Source: Pelagibius sp. Alg239-R121 (lineage in GTDB: Bacteria; Pseudomonadota; Alphaproteobacteria; Kiloniellales; Kiloniellaceae). Taken from it: DNA of 64,000 nucleotides. Shown piece after piece: positions 43,817 to 53,421 of this stretch. Numbering within the stretch: the first letter of the stretch is position 1; every line of letters begins with the position of its first letter. The notes under the pieces were generated by a model, which worked only from the letters and a program-made list of their open reading frames with translations, was not told the DNA's origin and ran no database searches. The position numbers and the translations under genes are program-made. The stretch is taken from contig NZ_CAMZOF010000001.1 in the NCBI RefSeq assembly GCF_947331435.1, forward strand, positions 620,001 through 684,000, in the 5' to 3' direction.

Positions 43817-44329
43817 ATGACCTCTGTCGAGACCCAACCTGACACAGGCGGAGAGGACGAACCGCCTCTTCTGTTAAATGCCCGCCTGCGGCCCAATCGC
43901 AGCCTCAGCCCTCGTGGTTTCGTGATTCTGATGACAATCGTCTGCACGGTCAGCTTTGTCGGCGGGTTGGCATTTTTCCTCTCAGGCGCCTGGCCCGTCG
44001 TGGGGTTTTTGGGTTTCGACGTCCTGTTGATCTTTTTGGCATTCCGAATCAACTACCGGGATGGGCGTAACTACGAGACCCTCTGCATGACACGCCGGGA
44101 GCTCGAAGTCACGAAAGTCAATTACCACGGCAAGGTGCGGCGATGGCTCTTTCAGCCGGCCTGGCTGCAGGTTGATATCGACAATCCTGTTGAGCACAAT
44201 TCAATGCTTACGCTGCGCTCCCACGGCCGCAGCCTGATCATCGGTAGTTTCCTCACGCCTGAAGAGCGCGCGGAGGTAGCAAACGCAATCTCGAATGCTC
44301 TCATGAGGGCAAGGCGTGCCGAAATCTAG
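43817..44329 (+). CDS. DUF2244 family membrane protein
   Basis: A 170-residue protein of the DUF2244 integral membrane family. Two adjacent transmembrane helices (FVILMTIVCTVSFVGGLAFFLSG and WPVVGFLGFDVLLIFLAF) follow a 30-residue cytoplasmic N-terminus with LLNARLRPNRSLSPRGF. A soluble C-terminal part includes REVEVTKV-like strands (RRELEVTKVNYHGKVRRW), QVDIDNPVEHNSMLTLRSHGR and FLTPEERAEVANAISNAL. The function of DUF2244 is unknown; such genes are common near respiratory oxidase genes but none are here. It is divergent from nth, 74 bp apart. Confidence 0.85.
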   Translation: MTSVETQPDTGGEDEPPLLLNARLRPNRSLSPRGFVILMTIVCTVSFVGGLAFFLSGAWPVVGFLGFDVLLIFLAFRINYRDGRNYETLCMTRRELEVTKVNYHGKVRRWLFQPAWLQVDIDNPVEHNSMLTLRSHGRSLIIGSFLTPEERAEVANAISNALMRARRAEI

Positions 44330-44570
44330 TTTCTCAAAATCTTGATACGTCGGATCCTTCATATACGAGATGTAGTGTAGTTCTCATTTCAGACGGGCCC
44401 GCTCCAATCCGCAATGCTGCGTTAGGTCAGTAGTTACGAACGACCATAGGTCTTACGGCCAATATCGAAGCAAGGAAATCTCACATAAAATCTCTGCCGC
44501 TTAAAAAAAGTCCCAAATGCAAGAGGATTGATACCAACACTTAAACCTTAATCGAAAAAGGGAGGAAGCA

Positions 44571-45821
44571 ATGTCGAAGTGGTTCACCACCGTTTCAGCC
44601 ATCCTGGCCGGTTGCCTTTGGACCGGCACTGCGTCAGCCGCCGACAATCTGGAAAAACTCTCCGGCTTTAAGACCACCGGCACGTCGATGGAAATGGAAG
44701 TTATTCCCCAGGACTCTTCCTCGGCAGATCAGATCCGTAAGAACCTCGAACGCGTGAAGCTTCCCTCCGGTTTTAAGATTGACCTCTACGCCCTCGTACC
44801 GGATGCCCGTCACATGGCAGTCGGTCCGACCACTGGCGTGGTCTTTGTCGGTACACGCAAAAACAAGATGTGGGCGGTCACCGACCGGGATAAGGACCGG
44901 ATTGCTGACGAGGTGAAAATCTTTGCCCCTTCGATCGATCTCGTCATTCCCAACGGTGTCTGTTTTTCAAAGGACGGATTTCTTTACGTCGCCGAGCAAA
45001 ACCGAGTGCTGGTCTTTCCCGCAGCCGAGTTCTTCTATGAAGGTCCAGACGTGGCCGCATTTCTCGTCGTTGAACAGGGCAAGCTGATCCCCGTCGACGA
45101 GGAATCCTATAATCACACCGCCCGGGTCTGCCGGATCGGCCCCGACGACAAGCTCTACATTTCGCTCGGCCAACCCTTCAACGTCTTCCCGGAAGAAAAG
45201 ATGGAGCTCTACAACGAAACGGGTATCGGCGGCATCATTCGGATGAACCGGGATGGCAAGGGTCGTGAAGTCTATGCCAACGGGGTCCGTAATTCGGTCG
45301 GTATGGACTTCAATCCGGCCAACGGCGAACTCTGGTTCACGGACAATCAGGTCGACGGCATGGGAGACGACATCCCGCCCGGCGAACTCAACCGCATCAC
45401 CGCCATGGGTCAGCATTTCGGCTTCCCGTGGTATGGTGGCGGCACTGTCCGCACGAATGAATATCGTGGCTCCGAAGTCCCAGCCGATGCCGTGCCGCCG
45501 GTCGTCGAGATGGTCGCGCATGCAGCCGACCTCGGTATGGACTTCTATGGTGGCAAGATGTTCCCGAAAGCCTATCAGGGCGGCATCTTTTCCGCGCAGC
45601 ATGGATCCTGGAACCGCACGGAGCCGGTAGGCGCGAGGGTGATGTTCACTTCGGTCAACGAAGATGGCTCAGTCGGTGAGACAAAGCCGTTTGCAGAGGG
45701 ATGGCTGATGGATACGGGAGAATATCTGGGCCGCCCGGTCGCGGTTACTGAACTGCCGGACGGGTCCATCCTGGTCTCGGATGATTTTGCCGGTGCCATC
45801 TACCGGATTTCCTATCAGTAA
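44571..45821 (+). CDS. Exported PQQ-dependent sugar (sorbosone) dehydrogenase-like protein
   Basis: A 416-residue six-bladed beta-propeller of the GDH/L-sorbosone dehydrogenase family. It has a signal peptide (SKWFTTVSAILAGCLWTGTASA) followed by LPSGFKIDLYALVPDARHMA, the repeated propeller strands VFVGTRKNKMWAVTD, LDP-like GVRNSVGMDFNPANGELWFTDN and the family block SAQHGSWNRTEPVGARVMF near the C-terminus. Members bind PQQ and oxidise sugars in the periplasm, passing electrons to a cytochrome. The strong GGGAGGAAG is 2 bp from the ATG. A small cytochrome c gene follows 69 bp later. Substrate and true PQQ dependence are not shown. Confidence 0.86.
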   Translation: MSKWFTTVSAILAGCLWTGTASAADNLEKLSGFKTTGTSMEMEVIPQDSSSADQIRKNLERVKLPSGFKIDLYALVPDARHMAVGPTTGVVFVGTRKNKMWAVTDRDKDRIADEVKIFAPSIDLVIPNGVCFSKDGFLYVAEQNRVLVFPAAEFFYEGPDVAAFLVVEQGKLIPVDEESYNHTARVCRIGPDDKLYISLGQPFNVFPEEKMELYNETGIGGIIRMNRDGKGREVYANGVRNSVGMDFNPANGELWFTDNQVDGMGDDIPPGELNRITAMGQHFGFPWYGGGTVRTNEYRGSEVPADAVPPVVEMVAHAADLGMDFYGGKMFPKAYQGGIFSAQHGSWNRTEPVGARVMFTSVNEDGSVGETKPFAEGWLMDTGEYLGRPVAVTELPDGSILVSDDFAGAIYRISYQ

Positions 45822-45890
45822 CAGTGGCTTAAGTGAGGCTGAGTCCAAAGGGGGTTCGGTCTCACAGACCTAAGAATTTTGAGGCAATGA

Positions 45891-46229
45891 ATGCGCGTCA
45901 GGCTTTTTAGCATCTGTCTTTGTAGTCTAGTTGCGGGAGGATCGCTATCGAACACCCTACAGGCCGCCGACTTGGAGGCGGGTCGGACCAAGGTCAAGAG
46001 CACCTGCCGGGTCTGTCACGGGCTGGACGGCCTGGGCAAGCTGCCGGATGTCCCCAATCTGGCGGGTGAGGGGACCATCTACCTCTCAAAACAGCTGAAG
46101 GCCTTTCGCTCGGGCGAACGAACGCACCAGCAGATGTCGATCATTGCAAAGGGCCTGAGTGACGAGGATATCGTGAATCTTGCCGCCTATTACGCCGCCA
46201 TTAAGGTCACGGTAGAAGTGCCTGAATAA
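45891..46229 (+). CDS. Periplasmic c-type cytochrome (single haem)
   Basis: A 112-residue class I cytochrome c. A signal peptide (RVRLFSICLCSLVAGGSLSNTLQA) precedes the haem-binding CRVCHG at about residues 41-46. The distal Met is probably in HQQMSIIAKGL, before a C-terminal helix EDIVNLAAYYA typical of cytochrome c4/c553-like domains. It most likely accepts electrons from the dehydrogenase encoded just upstream and delivers them to an oxidase (inference from adjacency). It ends 10 bp from convergent dapB. Confidence 0.9.
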   Translation: MRVRLFSICLCSLVAGGSLSNTLQAADLEAGRTKVKSTCRVCHGLDGLGKLPDVPNLAGEGTIYLSKQLKAFRSGERTHQQMSIIAKGLSDEDIVNLAAYYAAIKVTVEVPE

Positions 46230-46239
46230 GGCAGAAGCA

Positions 46240-47052
46240 TCAGCGAGACAGTCCGAGCACGTCCTTCATCGAGTAAAAACCGGCAGACCGGCCATTCAGC
46301 CACAAAGCGGCCGTGATAGCCCCGCGCGAGAACACCTCTCGGTTGGAAGCTTTGTGGCTGAGAATGACGCGCTCGCCGTCAGCTGCAAAGATCACTGAAT
46401 GCTCACCCGGCACATCACCCCCCCGCAGAGTTGCGAAGCCGATGTCGCCACGCTTGCGGGCGCCCACGATGCCGTCTCTGACTTTATCGGCAACTGCATC
46501 AAGATCAACGCCACGGCCCGCTGCAGCGGCATTACCGAGGGCCAGAGCGGTGCCTGAGGGCGCATCGACCTTGTGCCGGTGGTGCATCTCCAGAACTTCG
46601 ATGTCGTAGTCTTCGTCCAGCGCTGCCGCGACCTGCTCGACCACCTCAAGCAAAAGATTAACACCAAGGCTCATATTGGCGGCAAGGAGCACCGGAGCCT
46701 TTGCGCCTGCTGCCTCGATCTGCGCAATCTGATCGCTGTTCAGACCTGTCGTACCGATAAGAAGCGCAGTTCCGGTTTCTGCCGCCAGTGCGGCATGGGC
46801 AACGCTTGCGGCCGGTGCCGTGAAATCGATGACCACATCCGACCCAGCAAAGAGTCCAGCAGTGTCCTCGCCGGCGGAAACAGCAAGAGAACCGAGGCCT
46901 GCGAGCTCTCCCAGATCCTTGCCGAGAGAAGGGCTACCGGCCGGTTCCGTTCCGCCCCCAACCGAACAACCTTCGCGCTCCGACGCTGCTTTGATCAGCA
47001 TCCGACCCATGCGGCCCGCACAGCCAAGTATTCCGATTTTGCAGTCACTCAT
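46240..47052 (-). CDS. dapB: 4-hydroxy-tetrahydrodipicolinate reductase
   Basis: A 270-residue NAD(P)H-dependent reductase of lysine and diaminopimelate synthesis. The Rossmann motif IGILGCAGRMGRMLI opens the protein. ANMSLGVNLLLEVVEQVA and the catalytic/substrate block EVLEMHHRHKVDAPSGTAL (with the His-His and Lys residues) are intact. The C-terminus contains GEHSVIFAADGERVILSHKA. The start was set at ATG 47052 with GGGAG 7 bp upstream; the longer frame adds an unconserved 20 residues. It lies 138 bp downstream of dnaJ, a frequent alphaproteobacterial dnaKJ-dapB order. Confidence 0.96.
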   Translation of the reverse strand: MSDCKIGILGCAGRMGRMLIKAASEREGCSVGGGTEPAGSPSLGKDLGELAGLGSLAVSAGEDTAGLFAGSDVVIDFTAPAASVAHAALAAETGTALLIGTTGLNSDQIAQIEAAGAKAPVLLAANMSLGVNLLLEVVEQVAAALDEDYDIEVLEMHHRHKVDAPSGTALALGNAAAAGRGVDLDAVADKVRDGIVGARKRGDIGFATLRGGDVPGEHSVIFAADGERVILSHKASNREVFSRGAITAALWLNGRSAGFYSMKDVLGLSR

Positions 47053-47190
47053 CTTTCGCTCCCATTTGGCCCACACGGCCACGCCACAGGTCATCGCACG
47101 CGGGTTTAGCACGCGGGAATGAACTTGCCCAGATTGGGGTCTAGGAGCGCCGTCGATGGATAAACCCTGCTCCCGCCGTTGGATGAGAGA

Positions 47191-48324
47191 CTACTCGGTG
47201 AGATCTTCCCAAAAATCCTTCACCCGGCTGAAGAAACCGTGGGATTCAGGGTTGGTCTTGCGGTTGTCGCCTTCTTCCTCAAACTCGCGCAGCAGCTCCT
47301 GCTGGCGCTTGGTGAGGCTGACGGGGGTTTCAACCGAAACTTCGACATACATGTCACCGGTCGCACTTGAGCGCAGGACCGACATTCCCTTGCCCTTGAG
47401 GCGGAAGCGCTGATTGGCCTGGGTTCCGGCAGGAACCGAGACTTTGGCGCGCCCGCCGTCAATCACTGGCACCTCTACGGAGCCTCCCAACGCAGCCGTT
47501 GTCATGGGAATGGGAACCCGACAGTAGATGTTGGCGCCGTCACGCTGAAAGATCCTGTGCGGCACGATCGAAAGAAAAATGTAGAGATCGCCGGACGACG
47601 CGCCGCGCATACCTGCTTCGCCCTCACCGGCCAAGCGGATCCGCGTACCGTCCTCGACACCAGGCGGTACATTGACCTGTAATGTTTTTTCCTTGTCCAC
47701 GCGACCCAGGCCGCCGCAAGGGCGGCAAGGTTTTTCAATCACCTGACCGACGCCCTGGCAACTCGGACAGGTCCGTTCGATGGTAAAGAAACCCTGCTGT
47801 GCACGGACACGGCCGCGCCCGTGGCAGGTCGAGCAGGATACCGGGGAAGATCCATGCTCCGCGCCGCTGCCGTCGCAGACATCGCAGGCTACGCTCGTGG
47901 GTACCTGAATCTGGGCCGTCTTGCCGCCGTAGGCCTCTTCGAGCGTGATTTCCATGTTGTAGCGGAGATCGGAACCGCGCGAGGCATCGCCACCGCGACG
48001 GCCACCCATGGCACCGAACATTTCATCGAAAATATCGGCAAAGCCGCTGCCGAAGTTAAAGTCGAAGCCACCAGCGCCGCGGCCGCCACCCCCACCGCCG
48101 TCGAAGGCCGCGTGGCCGTAGCGGTCATAGGCTGCCCGGCTGTCCTCATCCTTGAGGATTCCGTAGGCTTCGTTGATTGTTTTGAAGTTTTGTTCGGCCT
48201 CAGCATCGCCCGGATTACGGTCCGGATGATACTTCATCGCGAGCTTTCGATACGCCGATTTCAGATCCGCTGCGCTGGCATCCCGCCCAACACCCAGCGT
48301 TTCGTAGTAGTCCTGCTTTGACAT
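47191..48324 (-). CDS. dnaJ: Chaperone protein DnaJ
   Basis: A 377-residue type I J-protein and DnaK co-chaperone. The J domain contains [16 protein letters not shown] (HPD motif) and a Gly/Phe-rich linker ([17 protein letters not shown]). The zinc-binding domain has four CxxCxGxG repeats: [24 protein letters not shown] and CRPCGGLG. Substrate-binding C-terminal domains follow. It stimulates DnaK ATPase activity and delivers unfolded clients. It lies 143 bp downstream of dnaK, with an imperfect hairpin in the gap. Confidence 0.97.
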   Translation of the reverse strand: MSKQDYYETLGVGRDASAADLKSAYRKLAMKYHPDRNPGDAEAEQNFKTINEAYGILKDEDSRAAYDRYGHAAFDGGGGGGRGAGGFDFNFGSGFADIFDEMFGAMGGRRGGDASRGSDLRYNMEITLEEAYGGKTAQIQVPTSVACDVCDGSGAEHGSSPVSCSTCHGRGRVRAQQGFFTIERTCPSCQGVGQVIEKPCRPCGGLGRVDKEKTLQVNVPPGVEDGTRIRLAGEGEAGMRGASSGDLYIFLSIVPHRIFQRDGANIYCRVPIPMTTAALGGSVEVPVIDGGRAKVSVPAGTQANQRFRLKGKGMSVLRSSATGDMYVEVSVETPVSLTKRQQELLREFEEEGDNRKTNPESHGFFSRVKDFWEDLTE

Positions 48325-48467
48325 CGATATCCCAGACCTTCGGCCACTGCCTTTGCGCTTCCCCCGGTCGACGATCTCCTGGCTGCCAATCCCCTGGCCG
48401 CCAAAGGAGCCGCCGTGACCGGTCTACGACCTCTTCACGACAGCTCCTATGATCAACGACCCTGGCG

Positions 48468-50402
48468 TCAGGCGGTTTTATCCTTCTTGTCGTCGTCGAC
48501 TTCCTCGAAGTCGGCATCGACAACCTGGTCATCGGTACCGGCGTTTCCGCCCGCTTCCGCATCTTCACCGGTTTCAGCGCCGCCATCAGGTGCATCTTCG
48601 CCGCTCTGATACAGGGCTTCGCCAAGCTTCATCGAAGCCTGAGCCAGCGATTCAGTCTTAGCTTTGATATCGTCCAGGTCTTCACTCTCGAGTGCGGTCT
48701 TCAAGGCCGTCACAGCCTCATCAATCGCATTCTTGTCGGCATCGCCGATCTTGTCGCCCGCTTCTCCGAGAGTCTTCTCGGTGGTGTGGATCAGCGATTC
48801 GCCCTGGTTCTTCGCTTCGACCAGCTCTCGGCGCTGACGGTCGCTCTCGGCATTCGCCTCGGCGTCCTTGACCATGCGGTCGATGTCATCGTCGCTGAGA
48901 CCGCCCGACGCTTCGATGCGGATCTGCTGCTCCTTGCCGGTCGCCTTATCCTTCGCGCTGACGTTCACGATGCCGTTGGCATCGATGTCGAACGTCACCT
49001 CGATCTGCGGCACACCACGCGGTGCATTGGGAATACCGACCAAATCGAATTGACCCAGGACCTTGTTGTCAGCGGCCATCTCGCGTTCGCCCTGGAAGAC
49101 GCGGATCGTCACCGCGGTCTGATTATCCTCGGCGGTCGAGAAGGTCTGGCTCTTCTTGGTGGGGATCGTGGTGTTGCGGTCGATCAGCTTGGTCATGACG
49201 CCACCAAGGGTCTCAATGCCCAGAGACAGCGGCGTTACGTCAAGCAGCAGCACATCCTTGACGTCGCCCTGCAGGACACCTGCCTGGATCGCGGCCCCGG
49301 AGGCCACGACCTCGTCAGGGTTCACGCCCCGATGTGGGTCTTTGCCGAAGAAGCTTTTGACCGTCTCGTAGACCTTGGGCATGCGGGTCATACCGCCGAC
49401 CATGATCACATCATCGATTTCACCGGGAGACACGCCGGCATCCTTGAGTGCGGCCTTGACCGGACCCATGGTCCGCTGGACCAGATCGTCCACCAATGCT
49501 TCGAGCTTGGCCCGGGTCAGCTTGATGTTGAGATGTTTCGGTCCGCTGGCATCGGCGGTAATAAAGGGCAGGTTGACCTCGGTCTGGGTCGACGACGACA
49601 ACTCGATCTTGGCCTTTTCAGCACCTTCCTTCAGACGCTGAAGGGCGAGCTTGTCGGCACGCAGATCGATACCCTGTTCTTTTTTGAACTCTTCGGCGAG
49701 ATACTCGATAATCTTGGCATCGAAGTCTTCGCCGCCCAGGAAAGTATCGCCGTTGGTCGATTTGACCTCGAAGACACCGTCACCAATCTCAAGAACCGAA
49801 ATATCGAAGGTACCACCGCCAAGGTCGTAAACGGCGATGGTCCCGCTGCCGCGTTTTTCCAGGCCGTAGGCCAGGGCCGCCGCAGTCGGCTCGTTGATGA
49901 TTCGCAGGACTTCAAGGCCGGCGATCTTACCGGCGTCTTTTGTGGCTTGGCGCTGTGAATCGTTAAAGTAGGCCGGCACCGTGATCACGGCCTGAGTCAC
50001 CGTTTCGCCCAGGAAGGTCTCGGCGGTTTCCTTCATCTTCTGCAGAATAAAGGCGGAAACCTGCGACGGGCTGTAGTTTTCGCCCTGCGCCTCGACCCAA
50101 GCGTCGCCACCGTCGGACTTCGTAATCTTGTAGGGTACGAGATCGATGTCCTTCTTGGTCGTCGGGTCGTCGAAACGACGGCCGATCAGACGCTTGATGG
50201 CGAAGAGTGTGTTTTCCGGATTGGTGACAGACTGGCGCTTAGCAGGCAGCCCGACAAGCCGTTCGCCTGATTCGGCAAAGGCAACCATGGAAGGAGTGGT
50301 ACGTCCGCCTTCCGAATTTTCAATGACCTTCGCGTCTTTACCGTCCATGACGGCGACACAGGAATTGGTCGTCCCGAGATCGATTCCGATAACTTTGCTC
50401 AT
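48468..50402 (-). CDS. dnaK: Chaperone protein DnaK (Hsp70)
   Basis: A 644-residue Hsp70. The ATPase domain begins [16 protein letters not shown] and contains [28 protein letters not shown] and [11 protein letters not shown]. The substrate-binding domain follows with [17 protein letters not shown] and a C-terminal lid rich in Ala/Glu/Asp, ending [16 protein letters not shown]. The start was set at ATG 50402, preceded by GAGGAGC; the longer frame adds 15 residues absent from the family. It is preceded by a candidate heat-shock/housekeeping promoter at 50504-50531, giving a leader of about 95 nt. Confidence 0.98.
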   Translation of the reverse strand: MSKVIGIDLGTTNSCVAVMDGKDAKVIENSEGGRTTPSMVAFAESGERLVGLPAKRQSVTNPENTLFAIKRLIGRRFDDPTTKKDIDLVPYKITKSDGGDAWVEAQGENYSPSQVSAFILQKMKETAETFLGETVTQAVITVPAYFNDSQRQATKDAGKIAGLEVLRIINEPTAAALAYGLEKRGSGTIAVYDLGGGTFDISVLEIGDGVFEVKSTNGDTFLGGEDFDAKIIEYLAEEFKKEQGIDLRADKLALQRLKEGAEKAKIELSSSTQTEVNLPFITADASGPKHLNIKLTRAKLEALVDDLVQRTMGPVKAALKDAGVSPGEIDDVIMVGGMTRMPKVYETVKSFFGKDPHRGVNPDEVVASGAAIQAGVLQGDVKDVLLLDVTPLSLGIETLGGVMTKLIDRNTTIPTKKSQTFSTAEDNQTAVTIRVFQGEREMAADNKVLGQFDLVGIPNAPRGVPQIEVTFDIDANGIVNVSAKDKATGKEQQIRIEASGGLSDDDIDRMVKDAEANAESDRQRRELVEAKNQGESLIHTTEKTLGEAGDKIGDADKNAIDEAVTALKTALESEDLDDIKAKTESLAQASMKLGEALYQSGEDAPDGGAETGEDAEAGGNAGTDDQVVDADFEEVDDDKKDKTA

Positions 50403-50503
50403 GTGCTCCTCACGCGTAGCAAACTCCTGGGTGGCCTTATTAAGCAAGCACCACCACCTGGTCCCGTAGGGTGAAGTGAAATAACCGTAATGCTTAGCGG
50501 GTT

Positions 50504-50531
50504 ATATAAGCAGAGACTCACGGCCTGCAAG
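50504..50531 (-). promoter_or_regulatory. Candidate RpoH/sigma70-type promoter of dnaK
   Basis: On the minus strand CTTGCA (50531-50526) and TTATAT (50509-50504) are separated by 16 bp. CTTG is the conserved -35 core of alphaproteobacterial heat-shock promoters; TTGCAG with ATATAA at 17 bp also reads as sigma70. No CIRCE element is present. Confidence 0.45.
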
Positions 50532-50655
50532 GCGCGAGACGCTTTTTCGCCCCAAGGTTCCCTCGAATGTCGGCGCTAATTTGGCTAGTCTCACCGCCAT
50601 GTCAAGTACGGCAAGTTTCGGATAGGAATATTCGCAGGTCAGGATTGGAGTTTTC

Positions 50656-50979
50656 ATGCAAGATTCTTCACAGCAAGAGCCACCCGATTGGCAGCCATCT
50701 CCAGAGCCTCCGGCGCCAACGGATCCAAAAGATGCCGTCTTTACCAACATCATGTGGATCATGATCGCCAACGTGTTGGTGGGGGCCGTGCTGGCAATCA
50801 CAGGCGCAACCTTAGACCTGTCACCAGCTTTTGGGCGTGTCGGCCTCGGTTTGGCGATTATCTGCGGAAGCATTTATTTTTTCTTCCGCTGGCTGCAACG
50901 CAAGGAAGCCCGTCGACGGGAAAAGCTCTGGGAAGAAGCGCATCAGACACGAGATACTCAGTCCGGCGACGAAACCTAA
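50656..50979 (+). CDS. Small two-helix membrane protein, unknown function
   Basis: A 107-residue hypothetical protein. A Pro/Gln/Glu-rich N-terminus of about 25 residues precedes two transmembrane helices (IMWIMIANVLVGAVLAITGA and GRVGLGLAIICGSIYFFF) and a strongly charged basic/acidic tail (RWLQRKEARRREKLWEEAHQ). I do not recognise a family. The start ATG has GGAG 5 bp upstream. It is divergent from dnaK and precedes alkB by 17 bp, so the two are probably cotranscribed. Confidence 0.72.
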   Translation: MQDSSQQEPPDWQPSPEPPAPTDPKDAVFTNIMWIMIANVLVGAVLAITGATLDLSPAFGRVGLGLAIICGSIYFFFRWLQRKEARRREKLWEEAHQTRDTQSGDET

Positions 50980-50996
50980 CTCGAAAAAATGCGCTT

Positions 50997-51623
50997 ATGC
51001 CTATGCTTAAAGGTTTCAAAGTTATTCCGGACTATCTGTCCGCATCCGCGCAGGCCGAGCTCGTTATCGAACTTCGCCGCATTGTAGCGCAAGCTCCGTT
51101 CTATCGACCCGTGATGCCCAAAAGCGGCCGGGCTTTTTCCGTTGAGATGACAAATAGCGGCCCCTTGGGCTGGATGTCGGACAAAGCCGGCTACCGTTAC
51201 CAAGCAACACACCCGGTCACTGGCGAACCCTGGCCGGCGATTCCTGAGCCTGTTCTGGCGGCCTGGGACGAGTTAACAGGCTATCGCGCACCGCCTGAGT
51301 GCTGCCTGATCAACCTTTACCGAGGCGAGAAAGCACGCATGGGTCAGCACCGTGATGCCGACGAAGAGGATTTCGACGCGCCCGTTCTGTCCCTATCGCT
51401 CGGCGATACTGCAACCTTCCGGCTGGGAAGCACCACGAGAGGCGGTCCGACAAAGAGCGTGACCCTGCATTCGGGAACCGCCCTGATCTTGGGCGGTGAA
51501 GCCCGTATGGCCTACCATGGGATATCGCGCGTTATGACGGGTACCAGCCGGCTTTTGTCAGGCGGCGGGCGACTTAATTTGACGCTGCGCCGCGTGACAA
51601 AGCCGTCAAACACTACGCCGTAG
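50997..51623 (+). CDS. alkB: Alpha-ketoglutarate-dependent DNA repair dioxygenase AlkB
   Basis: A 208-residue Fe(II)/2-oxoglutarate dioxygenase that removes methyl lesions (1-meA, 3-meC) from DNA. The iron ligands are in GQHRDADEEDF (HxD) and the distal His in MAYHGISR; the 2-oxoglutarate-binding Arg residues are in the same C-terminal region (VMTGTSR and RLNLTLRR). NLYRGEKARMGQHRD and SLSLGDTATFRLG are family blocks. I placed the start at ATG 50997 (MPML). It overlaps the convergent grpE end by 11 bp. Confidence 0.93.
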   Translation: MPMLKGFKVIPDYLSASAQAELVIELRRIVAQAPFYRPVMPKSGRAFSVEMTNSGPLGWMSDKAGYRYQATHPVTGEPWPAIPEPVLAAWDELTGYRAPPECCLINLYRGEKARMGQHRDADEEDFDAPVLSLSLGDTATFRLGSTTRGGPTKSVTLHSGTALILGGEARMAYHGISRVMTGTSRLLSGGGRLNLTLRRVTKPSNTTP

Positions 51624-52311
51624 TGTCGATATTCTCGCCAGGCGCAGGCTTGTCAGCCTCACCGGCAGTCACTGGGCCACCAACCGCAACACCAACCCGC
51701 GCAGGCCGTACCAGCCGGTCATGCAGACGGTAACCGGGCTGCATGACCTGAACCACGGTTCCGGCAGGACTGGTGGGGTCAGGCACTTCGTACAAGGCTT
51801 CGTGTGAGTGGGGATCCAGTTTCTCACCCAACGCCGCCACTTGCTTGATGTTGTGGCGCTCGAACACCGTAAGGATCTCCTTATCGGTCATTTGCACGCC
51901 GGTCAGCAGGTTCTTCAGCTGCTCATCGTCTTCGACAGCGTCGGCCGGCACGGATTCGATCGCCCGCTTCAGGTTGTCGGTTACCTCAACCAAATCCTTG
52001 ATCAGCCCCATGGCCGCATATTTGATGGTGTCCTCGCGCTCGCGGCGGGTCCGCTGACGGAGGTTTTCGGTCTCCGCCAAGGCACGCAGCAACTGATCCT
52101 TCAGGCTGGAAACTTCAGCTTCCAGCTTGACGATACGCTCGGCCTCGAGAGCAGTTTCGGCTGCTTCGGCTTCTGGCGAAGCATCTTCGGCGACTGCTGC
52201 CTCAGCCGCAGCATGGACGGCCGCCGCTTCCGCGAGTGCCTCGTTGGTTGTTGTTTCAGCCGCCGCAGCGTCGGCCGCGGTTTCGGCATTTTGTTTGTTT
52301 TGATCTGACAT
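51613..52311 (-). CDS. grpE: Nucleotide exchange factor GrpE
   Basis: A 232-residue GrpE, which promotes ADP release from DnaK. The N-terminal 70 residues are an Ala/Glu/Thr-rich, probably coiled or disordered segment (AAADAAAAETTTNEALAE). A long helix contains LRALAETENLRQRTRREREDTIKYA, and the beta domain has NIKQVAALGEKLDPHSHEALYE and QPGYRLHDRLVRPARVGVA. It lies 45 bp downstream of hrcA in the same transcript and ends tail-to-tail with alkB. Confidence 0.96.
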   Translation of the reverse strand: MSDQNKQNAETAADAAAAETTTNEALAEAAAVHAAAEAAVAEDASPEAEAAETALEAERIVKLEAEVSSLKDQLLRALAETENLRQRTRREREDTIKYAAMGLIKDLVEVTDNLKRAIESVPADAVEDDEQLKNLLTGVQMTDKEILTVFERHNIKQVAALGEKLDPHSHEALYEVPDPTSPAGTVVQVMQPGYRLHDRLVRPARVGVAVGGPVTAGEADKPAPGENIDTTA

Positions 52312-52356
52312 CCCTGCCAGTCGCTCCTTTCTAAAGCTCCTATCGGTCTCAGTGAG

Positions 52357-53421
52357 CTATCCCACCAAGCGTCCGATCACCTTGGCCGTATAGTCGACCA
52401 TGGGAATAATGCGGGCGTAATTGATCCGAGTCGGACCGATCACACCAATCGCGCCGACGATCTTGTTCTGGCTGTTGCCATAGGGGGCGATCACCACCGA
52501 ACAACCGGCCAGTCCGAAAAGATCGTTCTCGGCGCCAATGAAGATCTGCACACCCTCGGCACTGTCGGTCAGTTCAAGGAGGCGCGCTAAGGCTTCCTTG
52601 GTTTCCAGCGCCGTAAAGAGTCTGCGGATACGCTCAAGATCCTCAAGCGCGGTAATATCCTCCAACAGCTGTGCTTGTCCACGGACAATCAACGCACCAT
52701 CACCAACATCCTTGGCCCAGGTTGCCAGGCCGGATTCGACGACCCCTGCTGTCAGCTCGTCCAGAACCGCCCGTTGTGCCGCCAATTCCTGCACGACTTC
52801 GGCTCTTGCTTCCCCTAACGTCCGGCCCACCAGGCGCGCCGAGAGGTAATTGGTAGCCTCCACCAGCGAGGCCGGCGGCAACCCGATCGGAACATCGATT
52901 ACGCGGTTTTCCACCTGACCTGAAGCCGTGACGAGGACAACGAGGGCACGTCCCGGTCCCAATGAAACGAATTCGATATGTTTCAGCGCCTCGGAGGCCT
53001 TAGGCGCCACCACCAGACCGGCGCAGCGCGACAAGCCGGAAATCATTCCGGTCGCCTCTTCCAAAAGCTCGGGGACAGATCGGCCCACGGCCGCACACTG
53101 GCTCTCGATCGCGCCACGCTCGTCTTCGTTCAGGTTACCGTGCTCAAGTAAGCCATCTACAAACAAGCGAAGGCCTATCTCGGTCGGCAGGCGCCCTGCC
53201 GAAGTATGCGGCGCGTACAACAGCCCCAGATCCTCAAGGTCGGCCATCACGTTGCGGATGGTCGCCGGAGACAGGTCAAGACCCAGTTCCCGCGAAATGG
53301 TGCGCGAGCCTATGGGTGCCCCCGTGGAGACATAAGCATCGACAATATGACGAAACACCTCGCGCGAACGATCGCTGAGGTCGGATATCAGTGGATTGTC
53401 GCTAATCGGTCGCTGCTTCAT
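52357..53421 (-). CDS. hrcA: Heat-inducible transcription repressor HrcA
   Basis: A 354-residue HrcA. The N-terminal winged helix has SREVFRHIVDAYVSTGAPIGSR and LGLDLSPATIRNVMADLEDLGL. A GAF-like middle part follows, and the C-terminal block IGVIGPTRINYARIIPMVDYTA is diagnostic. HrcA with GroEL represses CIRCE-controlled genes such as groESL. No CIRCE sequence is visible in this window, so its targets, probably groESL, lie elsewhere. It heads the hrcA-grpE unit. Confidence 0.96.
   Translation of the reverse strand: MKQRPISDNPLISDLSDRSREVFRHIVDAYVSTGAPIGSRTISRELGLDLSPATIRNVMADLEDLGLLYAPHTSAGRLPTEIGLRLFVDGLLEHGNLNEDERGAIESQCAAVGRSVPELLEEATGMISGLSRCAGLVVAPKASEALKHIEFVSLGPGRALVVLVTASGQVENRVIDVPIGLPPASLVEATNYLSARLVGRTLGEARAEVVQELAAQRAVLDELTAGVVESGLATWAKDVGDGALIVRGQAQLLEDITALEDLERIRRLFTALETKEALARLLELTDSAEGVQIFIGAENDLFGLAGCSVVIAPYGNSQNKIVGAIGVIGPTRINYARIIPMVDYTAKVIGRLVG

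Noticed and set aside
48786-49958. 390-codon plus-strand frame opposite dnaK
   Set aside because: Antisense shadow produced by codon bias of dnaK; its translation resembles the His/Asp/Leu-rich pattern typical of reverse-complement reading.
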